Assembly (NCBI GenBank): GCA_029252195.1
Contig: JAQXBV010000083.1
Span: forward strand, 1-46,981
DNA from: Yoonia sp.
Lineage (GTDB): Bacteria; Pseudomonadota; Alphaproteobacteria; Rhodobacterales; Rhodobacteraceae
Direction of reading: 5' to 3'
DNA: 46,981 bases
Shown here: one piece after another, positions 23,921 through 32,156 of the stretch
How the letters are laid out: each line of letters starts with the position of its first letter
Numbering within the stretch: the first letter of the stretch is position 1
Notes under the pieces: generated by a model
Seen by the model: the letters and a program-made list of their open reading frames with translations, nothing else
Databases searched by the model: none
What the model was told of the DNA's origin: nothing
Translations under genes and position numbers: made by a program

Positions 23921-25006
23921 TTACGGCAAAAGCACCAGTGAGCGCGCGTCCCAGACGACGGTGGTCTTTTCACCGACGTCAAGCACAGGCCGTCCAATCA
24001 GGTTTTTCATCGCGATATTCAGGGTCTCTGTGACCCCGTCAATCCGCACGTCATAATAGGTCATATCGCCGTAATAGACGACCTCATCCACGACCCCGGC
24101 AATGGTTTCGCGGTCCGTGGTCTCACCCTCGAACAAGATTGCCAAGGTTTCAGGACGTATGCCCACAGCCGCCGCGCCAACCGCGATCCCCGCAGGGGCC
24201 TGTTCGGCGTCCACATGGCACAGCCCCAGTCCCGCAACGGTAACCTCGATCTTGTCTCCGACAGAGACCACTTCCGCGTCAAGAAAGTTCATCTTGCCGA
24301 TAAACTCTGCGACGCGGCGCCCGTTGGGCCGACGATACAGGGTTTCAGGATCGGCGAGTTGCCCGATTTCGCCCTCGAACATCACTGCAATCCGGTCCGA
24401 CATCACAAGCGCCTCCTCCTGATCGTGAGTGACCAGAATGAATGTGATCCCGACGTGGCGCTGCAAGCGCATCAATTCGACCTGCATCTGCTCGCGCATC
24501 TTTTTGTCAAGCGCCGACAAAGGTTCGTCCAGCAGCAGCACCTTTGGCTTTAGGATCAGCGCACGGGCCAAGGCCACACGCTGCCGTTGCCCGCCTGACA
24601 GCGCATGGGCCTGCCTGTCGCCGAAGCCCTTGAGGCCAACCATTGTCAAGGCTTCGTCAACGGCCGCAAGCTTGGCCGTCTTATCCATATCCTTGCGTTT
24701 GCGCAGGCCAAAAGCCACGTTCTCACCAACGGTCAAATGCGGGAAAATGGCATAGGACTGGAACACCATATTGGTCGGCCGCATATTGGCAGGCACGCCT
24801 GCCATATTCTTGCCGCCAAGCATCACCACACCTTCTGACACCCCCTCGAATCCGGCAATCGTGCGCAAAAGCGTCGTCTTCCCGCACCCTGACGGGCCAA
24901 GCAACGAAAAGAACTCGCCCTCATTGATCGTCAGGTTGATGTCACGCAGGGCGTGGTAGTCGCCGTAATATTTGTTCACACCCGTGAGTGAAATCAATGC
25001 GGTCAC
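23921..25006 (-). CDS. potA: ABC transporter ATP-binding protein, polyamine type (PotA/PotG-like)
   Basis: A 361-residue ABC ATPase with Walker A GPSGCGKTT, signature LSGGQRQR, Walker B VLLLDEPLSALD and a C-terminal TOBE regulatory domain (about 275-360). It closely resembles spermidine/putrescine importers. It starts with GTG, and that codon overlaps the stop of the permease gene upstream (GTGA). It is the third gene of a potBCA operon read from 26.7 kb leftward. Confidence 0.9.
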   Translation of the reverse strand: MTALISLTGVNKYYGDYHALRDINLTINEGEFFSLLGPSGCGKTTLLRTIAGFEGVSEGVVMLGGKNMAGVPANMRPTNMVFQSYAIFPHLTVGENVAFGLRKRKDMDKTAKLAAVDEALTMVGLKGFGDRQAHALSGGQRQRVALARALILKPKVLLLDEPLSALDKKMREQMQVELMRLQRHVGITFILVTHDQEEALVMSDRIAVMFEGEIGQLADPETLYRRPNGRRVAEFIGKMNFLDAEVVSVGDKIEVTVAGLGLCHVDAEQAPAGIAVGAAAVGIRPETLAILFEGETTDRETIAGVVDEVVYYGDMTYYDVRIDGVTETLNIAMKNLIGRPVLDVGEKTTVVWDARSLVLLP

Positions 25007-25803
25007 AAGAAGCCCCCTTTGTCTTTCACACCAGCGCGGGCCATGCCGCGTCGGCGCAAAATCTCGGCGATTGTCAGAAGAATAATGGAAAGCCCGACCA
25101 GAAGCGTGCCCAATGCCATCACAATCGGCAGCGACCCCGGAAAGCGCAACAAGCCCCAGATATAGACCGGCATGGTTGGATTTGCGCCTGTCAGGAAGAA
25201 GGCGATGATGAATTCGTCCAAGCTGATCGTGAACGCAATAAGCATGGACGAAATGATCCCTGGCATGACCAGTGGCAAGGTCACAAGGCGAAACGCAGAC
25301 CAGCGGCTTTCGCCCAAATCCATCGCGGCTTCTTCCATGCTCGGATCAAGGTTTTGAAACGCGCCGTTCAAAATGGCAATCGAGAACGGTGTGCAAATCA
25401 GGACGTGGGCCGCGATCACCGTCCAGTTTGACAGGCCAAGATCAAGGAACTGCACCACAACCACCAAGAGCGAAACCGCCACGATGATTTCGGGCAAGAC
25501 CAGAGGCAGCATGACAAGACCCAGAATGCCGCGCTTCAAGGGGAAGTTATACATCGCCCCTGCCCGCGCTGCACAAATCCCTAGAACCGTCGACATCACA
25601 GCGGTGATCGCGGCAATAAAGAGCGAGTTCTGCACGGCGTTATGCAACGCTTTTGTCACCCACAGCTGGGAAAACCATTCCGTGGTAAAACCCGACAACG
25701 GAAAGGAGATGATCGTGCCGTCGTTGAACGCAAAGATCGGCAGCAGCACGATCGGCGCATAGAGAAACACCAAATAGGCAATCGCGTAAATCCGCAGACT
25801 CAT
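25003..25803 (-). CDS. potC: ABC transporter permease, polyamine type (PotC-like)
   Basis: A 266-residue inner-membrane permease with about six helices and the cytoplasmic EAA loop (MEEAAMDLGESRWSAFRLVTLPL within 20-residue blocks at about 160-180), which contacts the ATPase. The pattern is that of PotC/PotI. The ATG at 25803 overlaps the stop of the other permease gene (ATGA); the frame opens further upstream within that gene. It is coupled to the ATPase gene at its other end. Confidence 0.9.
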   Translation of the reverse strand: MSLRIYAIAYLVFLYAPIVLLPIFAFNDGTIISFPLSGFTTEWFSQLWVTKALHNAVQNSLFIAAITAVMSTVLGICAARAGAMYNFPLKRGILGLVMLPLVLPEIIVAVSLLVVVVQFLDLGLSNWTVIAAHVLICTPFSIAILNGAFQNLDPSMEEAAMDLGESRWSAFRLVTLPLVMPGIISSMLIAFTISLDEFIIAFFLTGANPTMPVYIWGLLRFPGSLPIVMALGTLLVGLSIILLTIAEILRRRGMARAGVKDKGGFL

Positions 25804-26672
25804 GACCGGCCCCGCAAATAACGGCGGTTCAGAAAGACGAACAGCAGGCTGACGGCCGTCACGCAAATCATGGCGACAATGGCAAGTGCTGCACCCAGCG
25901 GAGCATTGTTGAGCGCAAGGAATTGGGTCTGAATCATATTGGCAATCAGCTTACCACCCGCGCCACCCATCAACTCCGGCGTCACATAATCACCAATCGT
26001 CGGGATAAAGACGATCAGAACCGCTGCCACGAGACCCGGCATAGACAGCGGCAACGTGACACGGAAAAACGTCGAGACTTTGCTCTCTCCAAGATCCTGC
26101 GAGGCCTCCAGCAAGGAGCGGTCAATCTTCTCCAAGGCCACAAAAATCGGCAAAATGGCAAAAGGCGCAAAAGCATGGGCCAGCGTAATAATCACCGCGT
26201 TGATATTGTAGAGAATAAATGTCAGCGGCTCGTCAATAATACCTAGGTTAATCAACCCCGTATTGACCACCCCGTTATAGCCCAAGATCACCTTCCACAA
26301 AAAAACGCGAATCAGGTAGCTCGTCCAGAACGGAATCGTAATCAGGAAAAGCCAAAGCGATTTTCGGTGCGCGGGCACATGAAACGACACGAAATAAGCC
26401 ACCGGAAACGCTAGAAGGACCGTCACACATGTCACTGTACCAGAGACAAAGAGCGATCGTTTCAACAGCGCAAAATAGATCGGCTCTGTAATAATCTCGC
26501 GGTAATTGTTGAGCGTGAATGTGGTGTCCACATCCATAAAGTTCTGGGTCCAGAAACTGAACAAAATGATCGCGCTCAACGGGACGGCGAGCAACATGAG
26601 AGCATAACCCAAGGGCGGGCTGACCATCAGCAGTCCGCGGCGACCTTCTGTTGCTGTTAACTTTTCCCACAT
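25800..26672 (-). CDS. potB: ABC transporter permease, polyamine type (PotB-like)
   Basis: A 290-residue permease with about six membrane helices and an EAA loop (LLEASQDLGESKVSTFFRV). It resembles PotB/PotH and leads the operon. The ATG at 26672 is used; a GTG eight codons upstream (26696) is possible, and neither has a convincing Shine-Dalgarno sequence. No periplasmic binding protein gene is present on either side, which is unusual for such an operon, so the substrate cannot be fixed from context; polyamines are the best guess from sequence style. Confidence 0.88.
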   Translation of the reverse strand: MWEKLTATEGRRGLLMVSPPLGYALMLLAVPLSAIILFSFWTQNFMDVDTTFTLNNYREIITEPIYFALLKRSLFVSGTVTCVTVLLAFPVAYFVSFHVPAHRKSLWLFLITIPFWTSYLIRVFLWKVILGYNGVVNTGLINLGIIDEPLTFILYNINAVIITLAHAFAPFAILPIFVALEKIDRSLLEASQDLGESKVSTFFRVTLPLSMPGLVAAVLIVFIPTIGDYVTPELMGGAGGKLIANMIQTQFLALNNAPLGAALAIVAMICVTAVSLLFVFLNRRYLRGRS

Positions 26673-26719
26673 AGTTTGATTTTCACTGCGGCGCACAAAA
26701 GTGCAAGTGACAAAGTGAT

Positions 26720-27346
26720 TTAGTCATCAGAATTGCGCAATTTCATCCGGCTGGCCATGCGCTCGGCCCCGTGCAACGATAGCATTTTCGCCACGTTCTC
26801 AATGTCTTGTGGTGCTTTGTTCTGGTTCAACTTTGACTTTGCAACGATCCGGTTGATCTGCATTTTGAACGCCACAATATCTGCAAGGCGCGCTTTCAAA
26901 TAGTCTTGCGGCGCGTCGGCCAACCGCCAGCCATCTGCCCCGTTGGTGCGTGTCTCGAACTCTTTGGTCAATTGGCCGACGGCGGCAATCTTAGCCTTCG
27001 CGTCATGCTGAAACAGGATGCGGCCATGCACATGCACGACCTCGTAGTTCCACGTCGGAACCTGTTGATGGGTTTCAAGCTTTGTCGGATACCAATTCGG
27101 CGAAACATAAGCGTCCGCCCCTTGAAAGATTGCGAGCACATCTTGGTCCGGGGTGATCAACTGATGCATGGGATTGGCCGCAGCAATGTGCCCGACCAAG
27201 GTGCCGTCTCGGTTCATCATCAGCGGGATATGGTTCGCGACCAGCCCGTCGAGCGTCTGCGCGACGAGCGTTGCGAGTGGAAACGCCGAAATCAGATCGC
27301 GGATGGTCTCTTGGTCTGTTTCTTCAAAGTGCGCAGGCAGATACAC
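26720..27346 (-). CDS. PaiB-type FMN-binding protein
   Basis: A 208-residue member of the FMN-binding negative regulator (PaiB) family, a split-barrel flavin fold. The N-terminus VYLPAHFEETD, the NHIPLMMNRDG strand and the WYPTKLETHQQVPTWNYEVVHVHG core are typical. I chose a GTG at 27346 because family members begin M-Y-x-P, and AAGGA lies eight bases upstream; the open frame runs 47 codons further, through the rpsI terminator. PaiB in Bacillus represses sporulation and degradative-enzyme genes; the role here is unknown. Confidence 0.87.
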   Translation of the reverse strand: MYLPAHFEETDQETIRDLISAFPLATLVAQTLDGLVANHIPLMMNRDGTLVGHIAAANPMHQLITPDQDVLAIFQGADAYVSPNWYPTKLETHQQVPTWNYEVVHVHGRILFQHDAKAKIAAVGQLTKEFETRTNGADGWRLADAPQDYLKARLADIVAFKMQINRIVAKSKLNQNKAPQDIENVAKMLSLHGAERMASRMKLRNSDD

Positions 27347-27369
27347 ATCATAAATCCTTGTTATTGAAC

Positions 27370-27397
27370 AAAAAAGGGCAGCCAATATTGGCCGCCC
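27370..27397 (-). terminator. Intrinsic terminator of the rplM-rpsI operon
   Basis: On the minus strand a ten-base-pair stem (27397-27388 with 27385-27376, one G-U pair) is followed by six T (27375-27370). It lies 26 bases after the rpsI stop codon and just upstream of the GTG start of the PaiB-like gene. Confidence 0.88.
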
Positions 27398-27422
27398 TCT
27401 TCCAAAAACAAGTTGTCGAAGC

Positions 27423-27917
27423 TTAACGCTTAGAGAACTGGAAGCTCTTACGGGCTTTTGCTTTACCGTATTTCTTACGCTCAACAACGCGGCTGTCGCG
27501 TGTCAGGAAGCCAGCAGCTTTCAAAGCAGCGCGCAGGGTTGGATCATAAAGCTGAAGCGCCTTGGAAACACCGTGCTTTACTGCACCAGCTTGACCAGAA
27601 AGACCGCCACCAGCAACAGTCGCCATCACGTCGAACTGGTCAACAACACCAGCAACCTGGAATGGCTGACGCAGGATCATCTGCAGAACCGGACGTGCGA
27701 AATACACAGCCATTTCTTTGCCGTTCACGATAACTTTGCCCGAACCTGGCTTGATCCAGACGCGAGCAACCGCGTCTTTACGCTTACCGGTTGCATAGGC
27801 GCGGCCGAGTGCGTCACGCACAGGCTCACGGTTGATCGCAACAGGAGCAGCAACAGGCGCGTCAACGCCTTCTGCGACTTTGCCCAGATCTTCGAGCGAG
27901 TTTACTTGATCAACCAT
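27423..27917 (-). CDS. rpsI: 30S ribosomal protein S9
   Basis: A 164-residue S9 with the conserved [18 protein letters not shown] core and the basic C-terminal tail ending SFQFSKR that reaches the ribosomal P site. An N-terminal extension of about 35 residues, as is usual in alphaproteobacteria, precedes the core. The ATG overlaps the rplM stop (TAATG), the standard rplM-rpsI arrangement. Confidence 0.98.
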   Translation of the reverse strand: MVDQVNSLEDLGKVAEGVDAPVAAPVAINREPVRDALGRAYATGKRKDAVARVWIKPGSGKVIVNGKEMAVYFARPVLQMILRQPFQVAGVVDQFDVMATVAGGGLSGQAGAVKHGVSKALQLYDPTLRAALKAAGFLTRDSRVVERKKYGKAKARKSFQFSKR

Positions 27918-28378
27918 TATGCAGTCCTCGTGTTCTTTTTGTTCATGGATGCAACATCCAGAACTTCAGGCTTCTGCGCTTCCATGCCGTGCTCTGTGCC
28001 TGCGAAAACGCGCAGGTGAGTCATTTGCTGGCGGGACAATTTGCCACCAGGCAACATGCGCTCAACAGCTTTCATGATAACGCGCTCAGGGTGCTTACCC
28101 TCAAGGATGTCCGCCTTGGACTTTTCCTTGATGCCACCTGGGTGGCCAGTGTGCCAGTAGTACATCTCGTCACGCTTGTTGCCGGTCATCTGGATTTTCT
28201 CACAGTTGATCACGATAACATTGTCGCCCATATCCATGTGCGGTGTGAAGGAAGGCTTGTGCTTGCCACGCAAGCGCATTGCGATGATCGAAGCAAGACG
28301 GCCCAGAACAACGCCTTCAGCGTCGATCAGGATCCATTTCTTGTCGATATCCGCAGGAGTCGCGGTAAAGGTATTCAT
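27917..28378 (-). CDS. rplM: 50S ribosomal protein L13
   Basis: A 153-residue L13. The [16 protein letters not shown] start, the [16 protein letters not shown] segment and the [10 protein letters not shown] motif are all typical. It is the first gene of the rplM-rpsI operon and has its own promoter about 50 bases upstream, with a short hairpin in the leader. Confidence 0.98.
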   Translation of the reverse strand: MNTFTATPADIDKKWILIDAEGVVLGRLASIIAMRLRGKHKPSFTPHMDMGDNVIVINCEKIQMTGNKRDEMYYWHTGHPGGIKEKSKADILEGKHPERVIMKAVERMLPGGKLSRQQMTHLRVFAGTEHGMEAQKPEVLDVASMNKKNTRTA

Positions 28379-28397
28379 TTGTCACCAGTTTCTTGTG

Positions 28398-28413
28398 GGG
28401 CCAGAGGTGGCCC
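28398..28413 (-). promoter_or_regulatory. Small hairpin in the rplM leader
   Basis: GGGCCA and TGGCCC pair across a four-base loop in the 5' leader, 20 bases before the rplM start. It might be part of an autoregulatory leader as found for several ribosomal operons, but a six-base-pair stem alone is weak evidence. Confidence 0.35.
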
Positions 28414-28430
28414 GTCATTCGGATAGGTGG

Positions 28431-28458
28431 CTTATAAACCTGCCAAACCTTGCGTCAA
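28431..28458 (-). promoter_or_regulatory. Sigma-70 promoter of rplM-rpsI
   Basis: On the minus strand TTGACG (28458-28453) and TATAAG (28436-28431) are separated by 16 bases. Transcription would begin near 28424 and give a leader of about 46 bases before rplM. This is the clearest promoter seen by eye in the window. Confidence 0.72.
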
Positions 28459-28523
28459 GCGGCACTTATTTTAAATTAGATATTAAAATCAATGCCTTGC
28501 AAAATAGGTACTATCTTACCCCA

Positions 28524-29924
28524 TCATCCATCGATCAATCGCGCCAGATTTGCCAGCAATCCGTTCATTTTGCCCAATGCATCGAGGTAGACTTGTGTAT
28601 CAACGCAGGTATTCAGGGCAAGCCGCACCGCGTTTGGCGTTTTGGCATCCGCCAACGCAAACTCATCGGCGGGCCGCACTTTGATCCCCTGCTTTTCGCA
28701 GGCCATTGAAAAGCTCGACGCACGCCAGCCAACGGGCATTTGCAGCCAAACGAAGGGCGCATCCTCGCGCCAGCGAATATTCCACGCGCCCAAGGCATTG
28801 ACCGCAAGGCGCACGCGCTGTGTCGTTGCCGCGAACACATCCCTGCGGATTTGATGAGCAGCACCTGACGTGATCAAGTCTTCGCAAAGGTCAGTGATTG
28901 GCTGCGAAACCCCGTAAAACGAGCTTTGGGCCACCTGCCGCAGGTTATCTTGCTGCCCTTGTGGGCCAACCATATAGCCAAAGCGCAATGCGCCGCTGAC
29001 GGTTTTTGTCAGCGATGAAATGTAATAGGCATTCCCGCCCATGAGCATCCGGTAGCTGGGCACATTACTTGCAAACGGCGTGTGGCAATCGTCTTCAATC
29101 ACCGTGACACCTAACCGTTCGCATAAGGTTGCCAGCTCTTGTTTGCGCGCGATCGTGGTCTTAATCGTCGTTGGGCTGTGAACCTCGGCCGCCGTCAAGA
29201 GGACCTGCCCGCCATGGGTCCGATATGCGGCCTCCAACGCCTCCGGGACGATCCCATCATCATCCAGGGCAACGCCCACCACTTTCGCCCGCAACAACTG
29301 TCCCGCGTGGCGCACGCCCGGATATCAAAGCTCCTCGGTCAAAATCACGGGTGCAGCGCCATGTAAAACCGCCTGCAAAGCCAGCAAACAACAGTTTTGT
29401 GCGCCATTGCCAAGGACAACATCATCGGCCGTGATATGGCCCAAGCGACCAGAGTCCATCCAGCCTGCAACGGCCTCGCGGGCCTGATAATCGGTCTGCG
29501 CCGTCGGGTAGTTAATATGCCGCCTGCGATGCGACTGCCCAAGACGTATCAAGGCATCGTCAATCACACGGCCCTGCCCGACATCTGGCACGCGACTGCT
29601 CCGAAAATCGGCAAATCCCTCGTCCACATGGTAGATCAGGCTATCGGGGTTCACAGGTGGCCGCGCCGCTTTGCCGGCCACAAAGGTGCCGCGCCCGACC
29701 TGCGCCTCCAAGCGCCCCTCTTCGGTCAAAATCGCATAGGCCCGCGCCACTGTGCCGGGGGTTAGGCCAATCCGGTAGCCCAACTCGCGCATTGGTGGCA
29801 GTTGCTGACCTGCCGCCAGCTCACCTGTCATGATCGCGTCGCGCAAGGCTTGCGCCAGCGCTTTGTACTTAGATTTTCCTGCAGCGGAGAGGTCTGGCGT
29901 CCATATTGTATCGGATACAATCAT
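28524..29924 (-). pseudogene. MocR/GntR-type PLP-dependent regulator interrupted by an in-frame TGA
   Basis: The reading frame encodes a complete MocR regulator apart from one stop codon, TGA at 29327-29325. Before it, 199 residues contain the GntR winged helix (ALAQALRDAIMTGELAAGQQLPPMRELGYRIGLTP) in short stretches, and the start of the aminotransferase fold. After it, the same frame continues at once with YPGVRHAGQLL and runs through the PLP-lysine region SSLTKTVSGALRFGY to a normal C-terminus. Total length (466 codons) is typical. Intact relatives usually have a serine, alanine or threonine before YPG, so a single substitution such as TCA to TGA explains it. The start at 29924 follows AAGG; the frame opens 19 codons earlier. 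Confidence 0.85.
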
Positions 29925-29945
29925 TTTGTTTACCTTAAACTGCGC

Positions 29946-29995
29946 ACAATGTAGCAATTGTAGTGCAGTATTGTGCTGCATTGTGTCAATACAAT
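29946..29995. promoter_or_regulatory. Operator-like repeat array between the MocR gene and DUF1127 gene
   Basis: The divergent spacer contains two near-identical direct repeats, ATTGTAGTGCA (29957-29967) and ATTGTGCTGCA (29970-29980), then a further ATTGT at 29980. Outer copies in the opposite sense complete the pattern ACAAT-N6-ATTGT (29946-29961) and ATTGT-N6-ACAAT (29980-29995). Such combined direct and inverted repeats are expected for a dimeric MocR regulator controlling itself and the facing gene. The array lies across both start regions. Confidence 0.65.
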
Positions 29996-30011
29996 TTTAA
30001 GGAGCTACCCC

Positions 30012-30239
30012 ATGTCACCAGCGCTTCATTCCGCGCATATCGCCCTGCTCAGCAATCAAAACCGCCTGCCCACCGCGGCACAGGCATTGATTTTTGCAGC
30101 GGTGGTCGTGACGAAATGGGACAGGCTCCGCCGCAACCGAAAATCACTGGCGAAACTGGAAACGCATCAGTTGAACGACATCGGGCTCGGCAGATCAACC
30201 GCCGAGACGGAAGCGCAAAAGCCGTTCTGGCGGGATTAA
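30012..30239 (+). CDS. DUF1127 (YjiS-like) small protein
   Basis: A 75-residue protein with a C-terminal DUF1127 signature (WDRLRRNRKSLAKLETHQLNDIGL, spread over about residues 36-60). An N-terminal hydrophobic-amphipathic part with AAQALIFAAVVV precedes it. Small DUF1127 proteins have been linked to RNA turnover and phosphate or carbon metabolism in alphaproteobacteria, but most have no known role. The ATG has a strong AAGGAG site. It is divergent from the broken MocR gene and ends in its own terminator. Confidence 0.85.
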   Translation: MSPALHSAHIALLSNQNRLPTAAQALIFAAVVVTKWDRLRRNRKSLAKLETHQLNDIGLGRSTAETEAQKPFWRD

Positions 30240-30242
30240 TGC

Positions 30243-30272
30243 AAAAAGGCCGGCACGCTGTGTCGGCCTTTT
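30243..30272. terminator. Bidirectional intrinsic terminator
   Basis: An eight-base-pair stem (30245-30252 with 30264-30271, AAAGGCCG type) has an A run on the left and TTTT on the right. It ends the DUF1127 transcript and, on the minus strand, overlaps the stop codon of the convergent thioesterase gene. Confidence 0.8.
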
Positions 30273-30690
30273 ACTTTGGCGGGATCGCGTAGGTCAAAGA
30301 CGCACGTGAGACAGGTTCGCACTTGCCCTCGCTATAAATCAGGCAATCGCCCACCGCCAAAACCCGACCCAGCTTGTGAATGACCGCCTCGCAGATCAGG
30401 TCCACGCCCGCGACCGGCTTGCGCATGAAATCAATGCTGCAATTGGTGGTGACGGCCAGCGCTTCCGGCCCGATCCGGCTCAGGATCGCGAGATACATCG
30501 CCACATCCGCCAGCCCGAACATCGCAGGACCAGAGACCGTGCCACCTGGGCGCAAATGCCGCTCGGCCGTCACAAGGCGCAGACGCACCCCCTTTTCGGT
30601 CACGGCCTCAACCGCGAAGTCGGCGTGCACTTGCGGGAAAGCGTCCAGCAGAAAAGCGGTCAGCGCCGCCACATCCATCTTGACGATCAT
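30271..30690 (-). CDS. Hotdog-fold thioesterase, PaaI family
   Basis: A 139-residue hotdog-fold protein of the PaaI/YdiI thioesterase family. The segment RPGGTVSGPAMFGLADVAMYLA is the characteristic long helix region (in place of the more common G-x-x-x-[ST]-L-A-D). Such enzymes hydrolyse acyl- or aryl-CoA esters; the substrate cannot be inferred. The ATG overlaps the stop of the carboxypeptidase gene (ATGA). It is the last gene of the ctaA-carboxypeptidase-thioesterase operon. Confidence 0.87.
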   Translation of the reverse strand: MIVKMDVAALTAFLLDAFPQVHADFAVEAVTEKGVRLRLVTAERHLRPGGTVSGPAMFGLADVAMYLAILSRIGPEALAVTTNCSIDFMRKPVAGVDLICEAVIHKLGRVLAVGDCLIYSEGKCEPVSRASLTYAIPPK

Positions 30691-32156
30691 AGCCCGTAAA
30701 TCCCGCCGAATTTGGCTTCCAGATAGGTGAGCAAGGGCCCCTCGCTTGGTGCAAAACCGCAGGCCCGCGCGATGACATCCTTTGGCTCGAAAAGCCCGCC
30801 ATGGGTCTGCACATTCTCGCGCAGCCAAGCAGTGGCCTTGGATGTGTCACCTCTCGCCAGATCCGCGTCCAGCGTCGGCACCGCCGCGCGCATGGCCTCG
30901 TTCAAACAGCCAGCAAAGACGTTGCCGAGCGTGTAAGTCGGGAAATACCCCATTAGCCCCTCGGACCAATGCACATCCTGCAGAACGCCGTTTGAGGGCT
31001 TGTCCACCGCAAAGCCGAAATCAGCCTTGAAGCGGTCATTCCATGCCGCTTCCAAGTCCTGCACCGCCAGATCCCCCGAAATCAGCGCCCGCTCCAGGTC
31101 GAACCGCATCAGCACATGCAGGTTATATTGCAGCTCGTCGGCTTCGGTGCGGATAAACCCGTCATTGACGCGGTTCACGCAGGCGTAAAACGCATCCTCG
31201 TCCGCAATCCCGAAATCACCAAAAGCATCGCGCATCTGCCCGTAAAGCCAGCCCGTAAAGGCGCGGCTGCGGCCGATCTGGTTTTCATAAATCCGGCTTT
31301 GGCTTTCATGCACACCCATCGAGACGCCGCTGCCAAGCGGGGTCAAAAGGTAAGCATCGTTGATATTCTGCTCATAGCAGGCGTGGCCGACTTCATGGAT
31401 TGTCGAGTAAAAACAGTTGAACGGGTCGGCAGGGTTGGTGCGCGTCGTGATCCGCACATCAATCCCAGAGCCACTTGAAAACGGATGCACCGCCTTATCA
31501 ATGCGGCCCTTGGTCATGTCGTAACCGAAGGTTAGCGCGAGCTTGGTCGAGAGCGCCAATTGGGCCGCTTCGTCAAAGGCGCCTGACAAGCCCTTAGACT
31601 TTGGCTGATCCAGCACGGCCCCGCGCAGGGCTACCAGACGGGGCCGCAGCGCGCCAAACATGGCTTCCACCTCGGCCCCCGTCGCACCCTGTTCATAATC
31701 GTTCAAAAGCGCATCATAAAGGTCGCCGCCTTGCGCCAGTGCCGCCGCCTCTTCTTGGCGCAACTTGACCACTTTTTCCAAAACCGGCAGGTAGGCCGCG
31801 ACATCGTTTTCGGCGCGCGCCTTGGCCCAGATGCGGTGGGCGAGCGAGGTGGTCTTGGCTATCTCCTCGGCCAGTTTGGCGGGCACTTTTGCGGTGCGCT
31901 CGTACGACCGTTGAATATGGCGCAGGTTTGCAGCAGCCACATCATCGCTGGCCTCCGCCTGCGCCAACCAGTCGCCGACCCGTGGATCAACACGGCGGGC
32001 GTGCAGAACAGAGGCCATCGCCGCATGTTCCTCGGCGCGCTGGGGCGCTGACCCTTCGGCCATCATCGTTTCCTGATCCCATCCCAAACGGCCTGCGACT
32101 TGGGAAAGCGCCTCAGTCTGGCGCTGAAACGCCATCAGATCTTCATAAGCTGACAT
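30687..32156 (-). CDS. M32-family metallocarboxypeptidase
   Basis: A 489-residue M32 (Taq-type) carboxypeptidase, releasing C-terminal amino acids from peptides in the cytoplasm. The zinc motif is HEVGHACYEQ, followed by the family-specific VHESQSRIYEN about 30 residues later. The N-terminal TEALSQVAGRLGWDQETMMAEGSAPQRAE is typical of the family, recognised here in segments. The ATG overlaps the ctaA stop (TGATG). The frame opens 24 codons upstream within ctaA, which is not the real start. Confidence 0.95.
   Translation of the reverse strand: MSAYEDLMAFQRQTEALSQVAGRLGWDQETMMAEGSAPQRAEEHAAMASVLHARRVDPRVGDWLAQAEASDDVAAANLRHIQRSYERTAKVPAKLAEEIAKTTSLAHRIWAKARAENDVAAYLPVLEKVVKLRQEEAAALAQGGDLYDALLNDYEQGATGAEVEAMFGALRPRLVALRGAVLDQPKSKGLSGAFDEAAQLALSTKLALTFGYDMTKGRIDKAVHPFSSGSGIDVRITTRTNPADPFNCFYSTIHEVGHACYEQNINDAYLLTPLGSGVSMGVHESQSRIYENQIGRSRAFTGWLYGQMRDAFGDFGIADEDAFYACVNRVNDGFIRTEADELQYNLHVLMRFDLERALISGDLAVQDLEAAWNDRFKADFGFAVDKPSNGVLQDVHWSEGLMGYFPTYTLGNVFAGCLNEAMRAAVPTLDADLARGDTSKATAWLRENVQTHGGLFEPKDVIARACGFAPSEGPLLTYLEAKFGGIYGL

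Noticed and set aside
29300..29315. Independent translation of the MocR C-terminal half from the GTG at 29315
   Set aside because: The GAGGAG upstream is about 15 bases away, too far, and an aminotransferase-like half domain lacking its first strands would be unlikely to fold.
29325..29327. TGA in the MocR frame as a selenocysteine codon or programmed readthrough
   Set aside because: MocR proteins have no selenocysteine, no SECIS-like hairpin is evident, and ordinary family members have a small residue there; a nonsense mutation is simpler.
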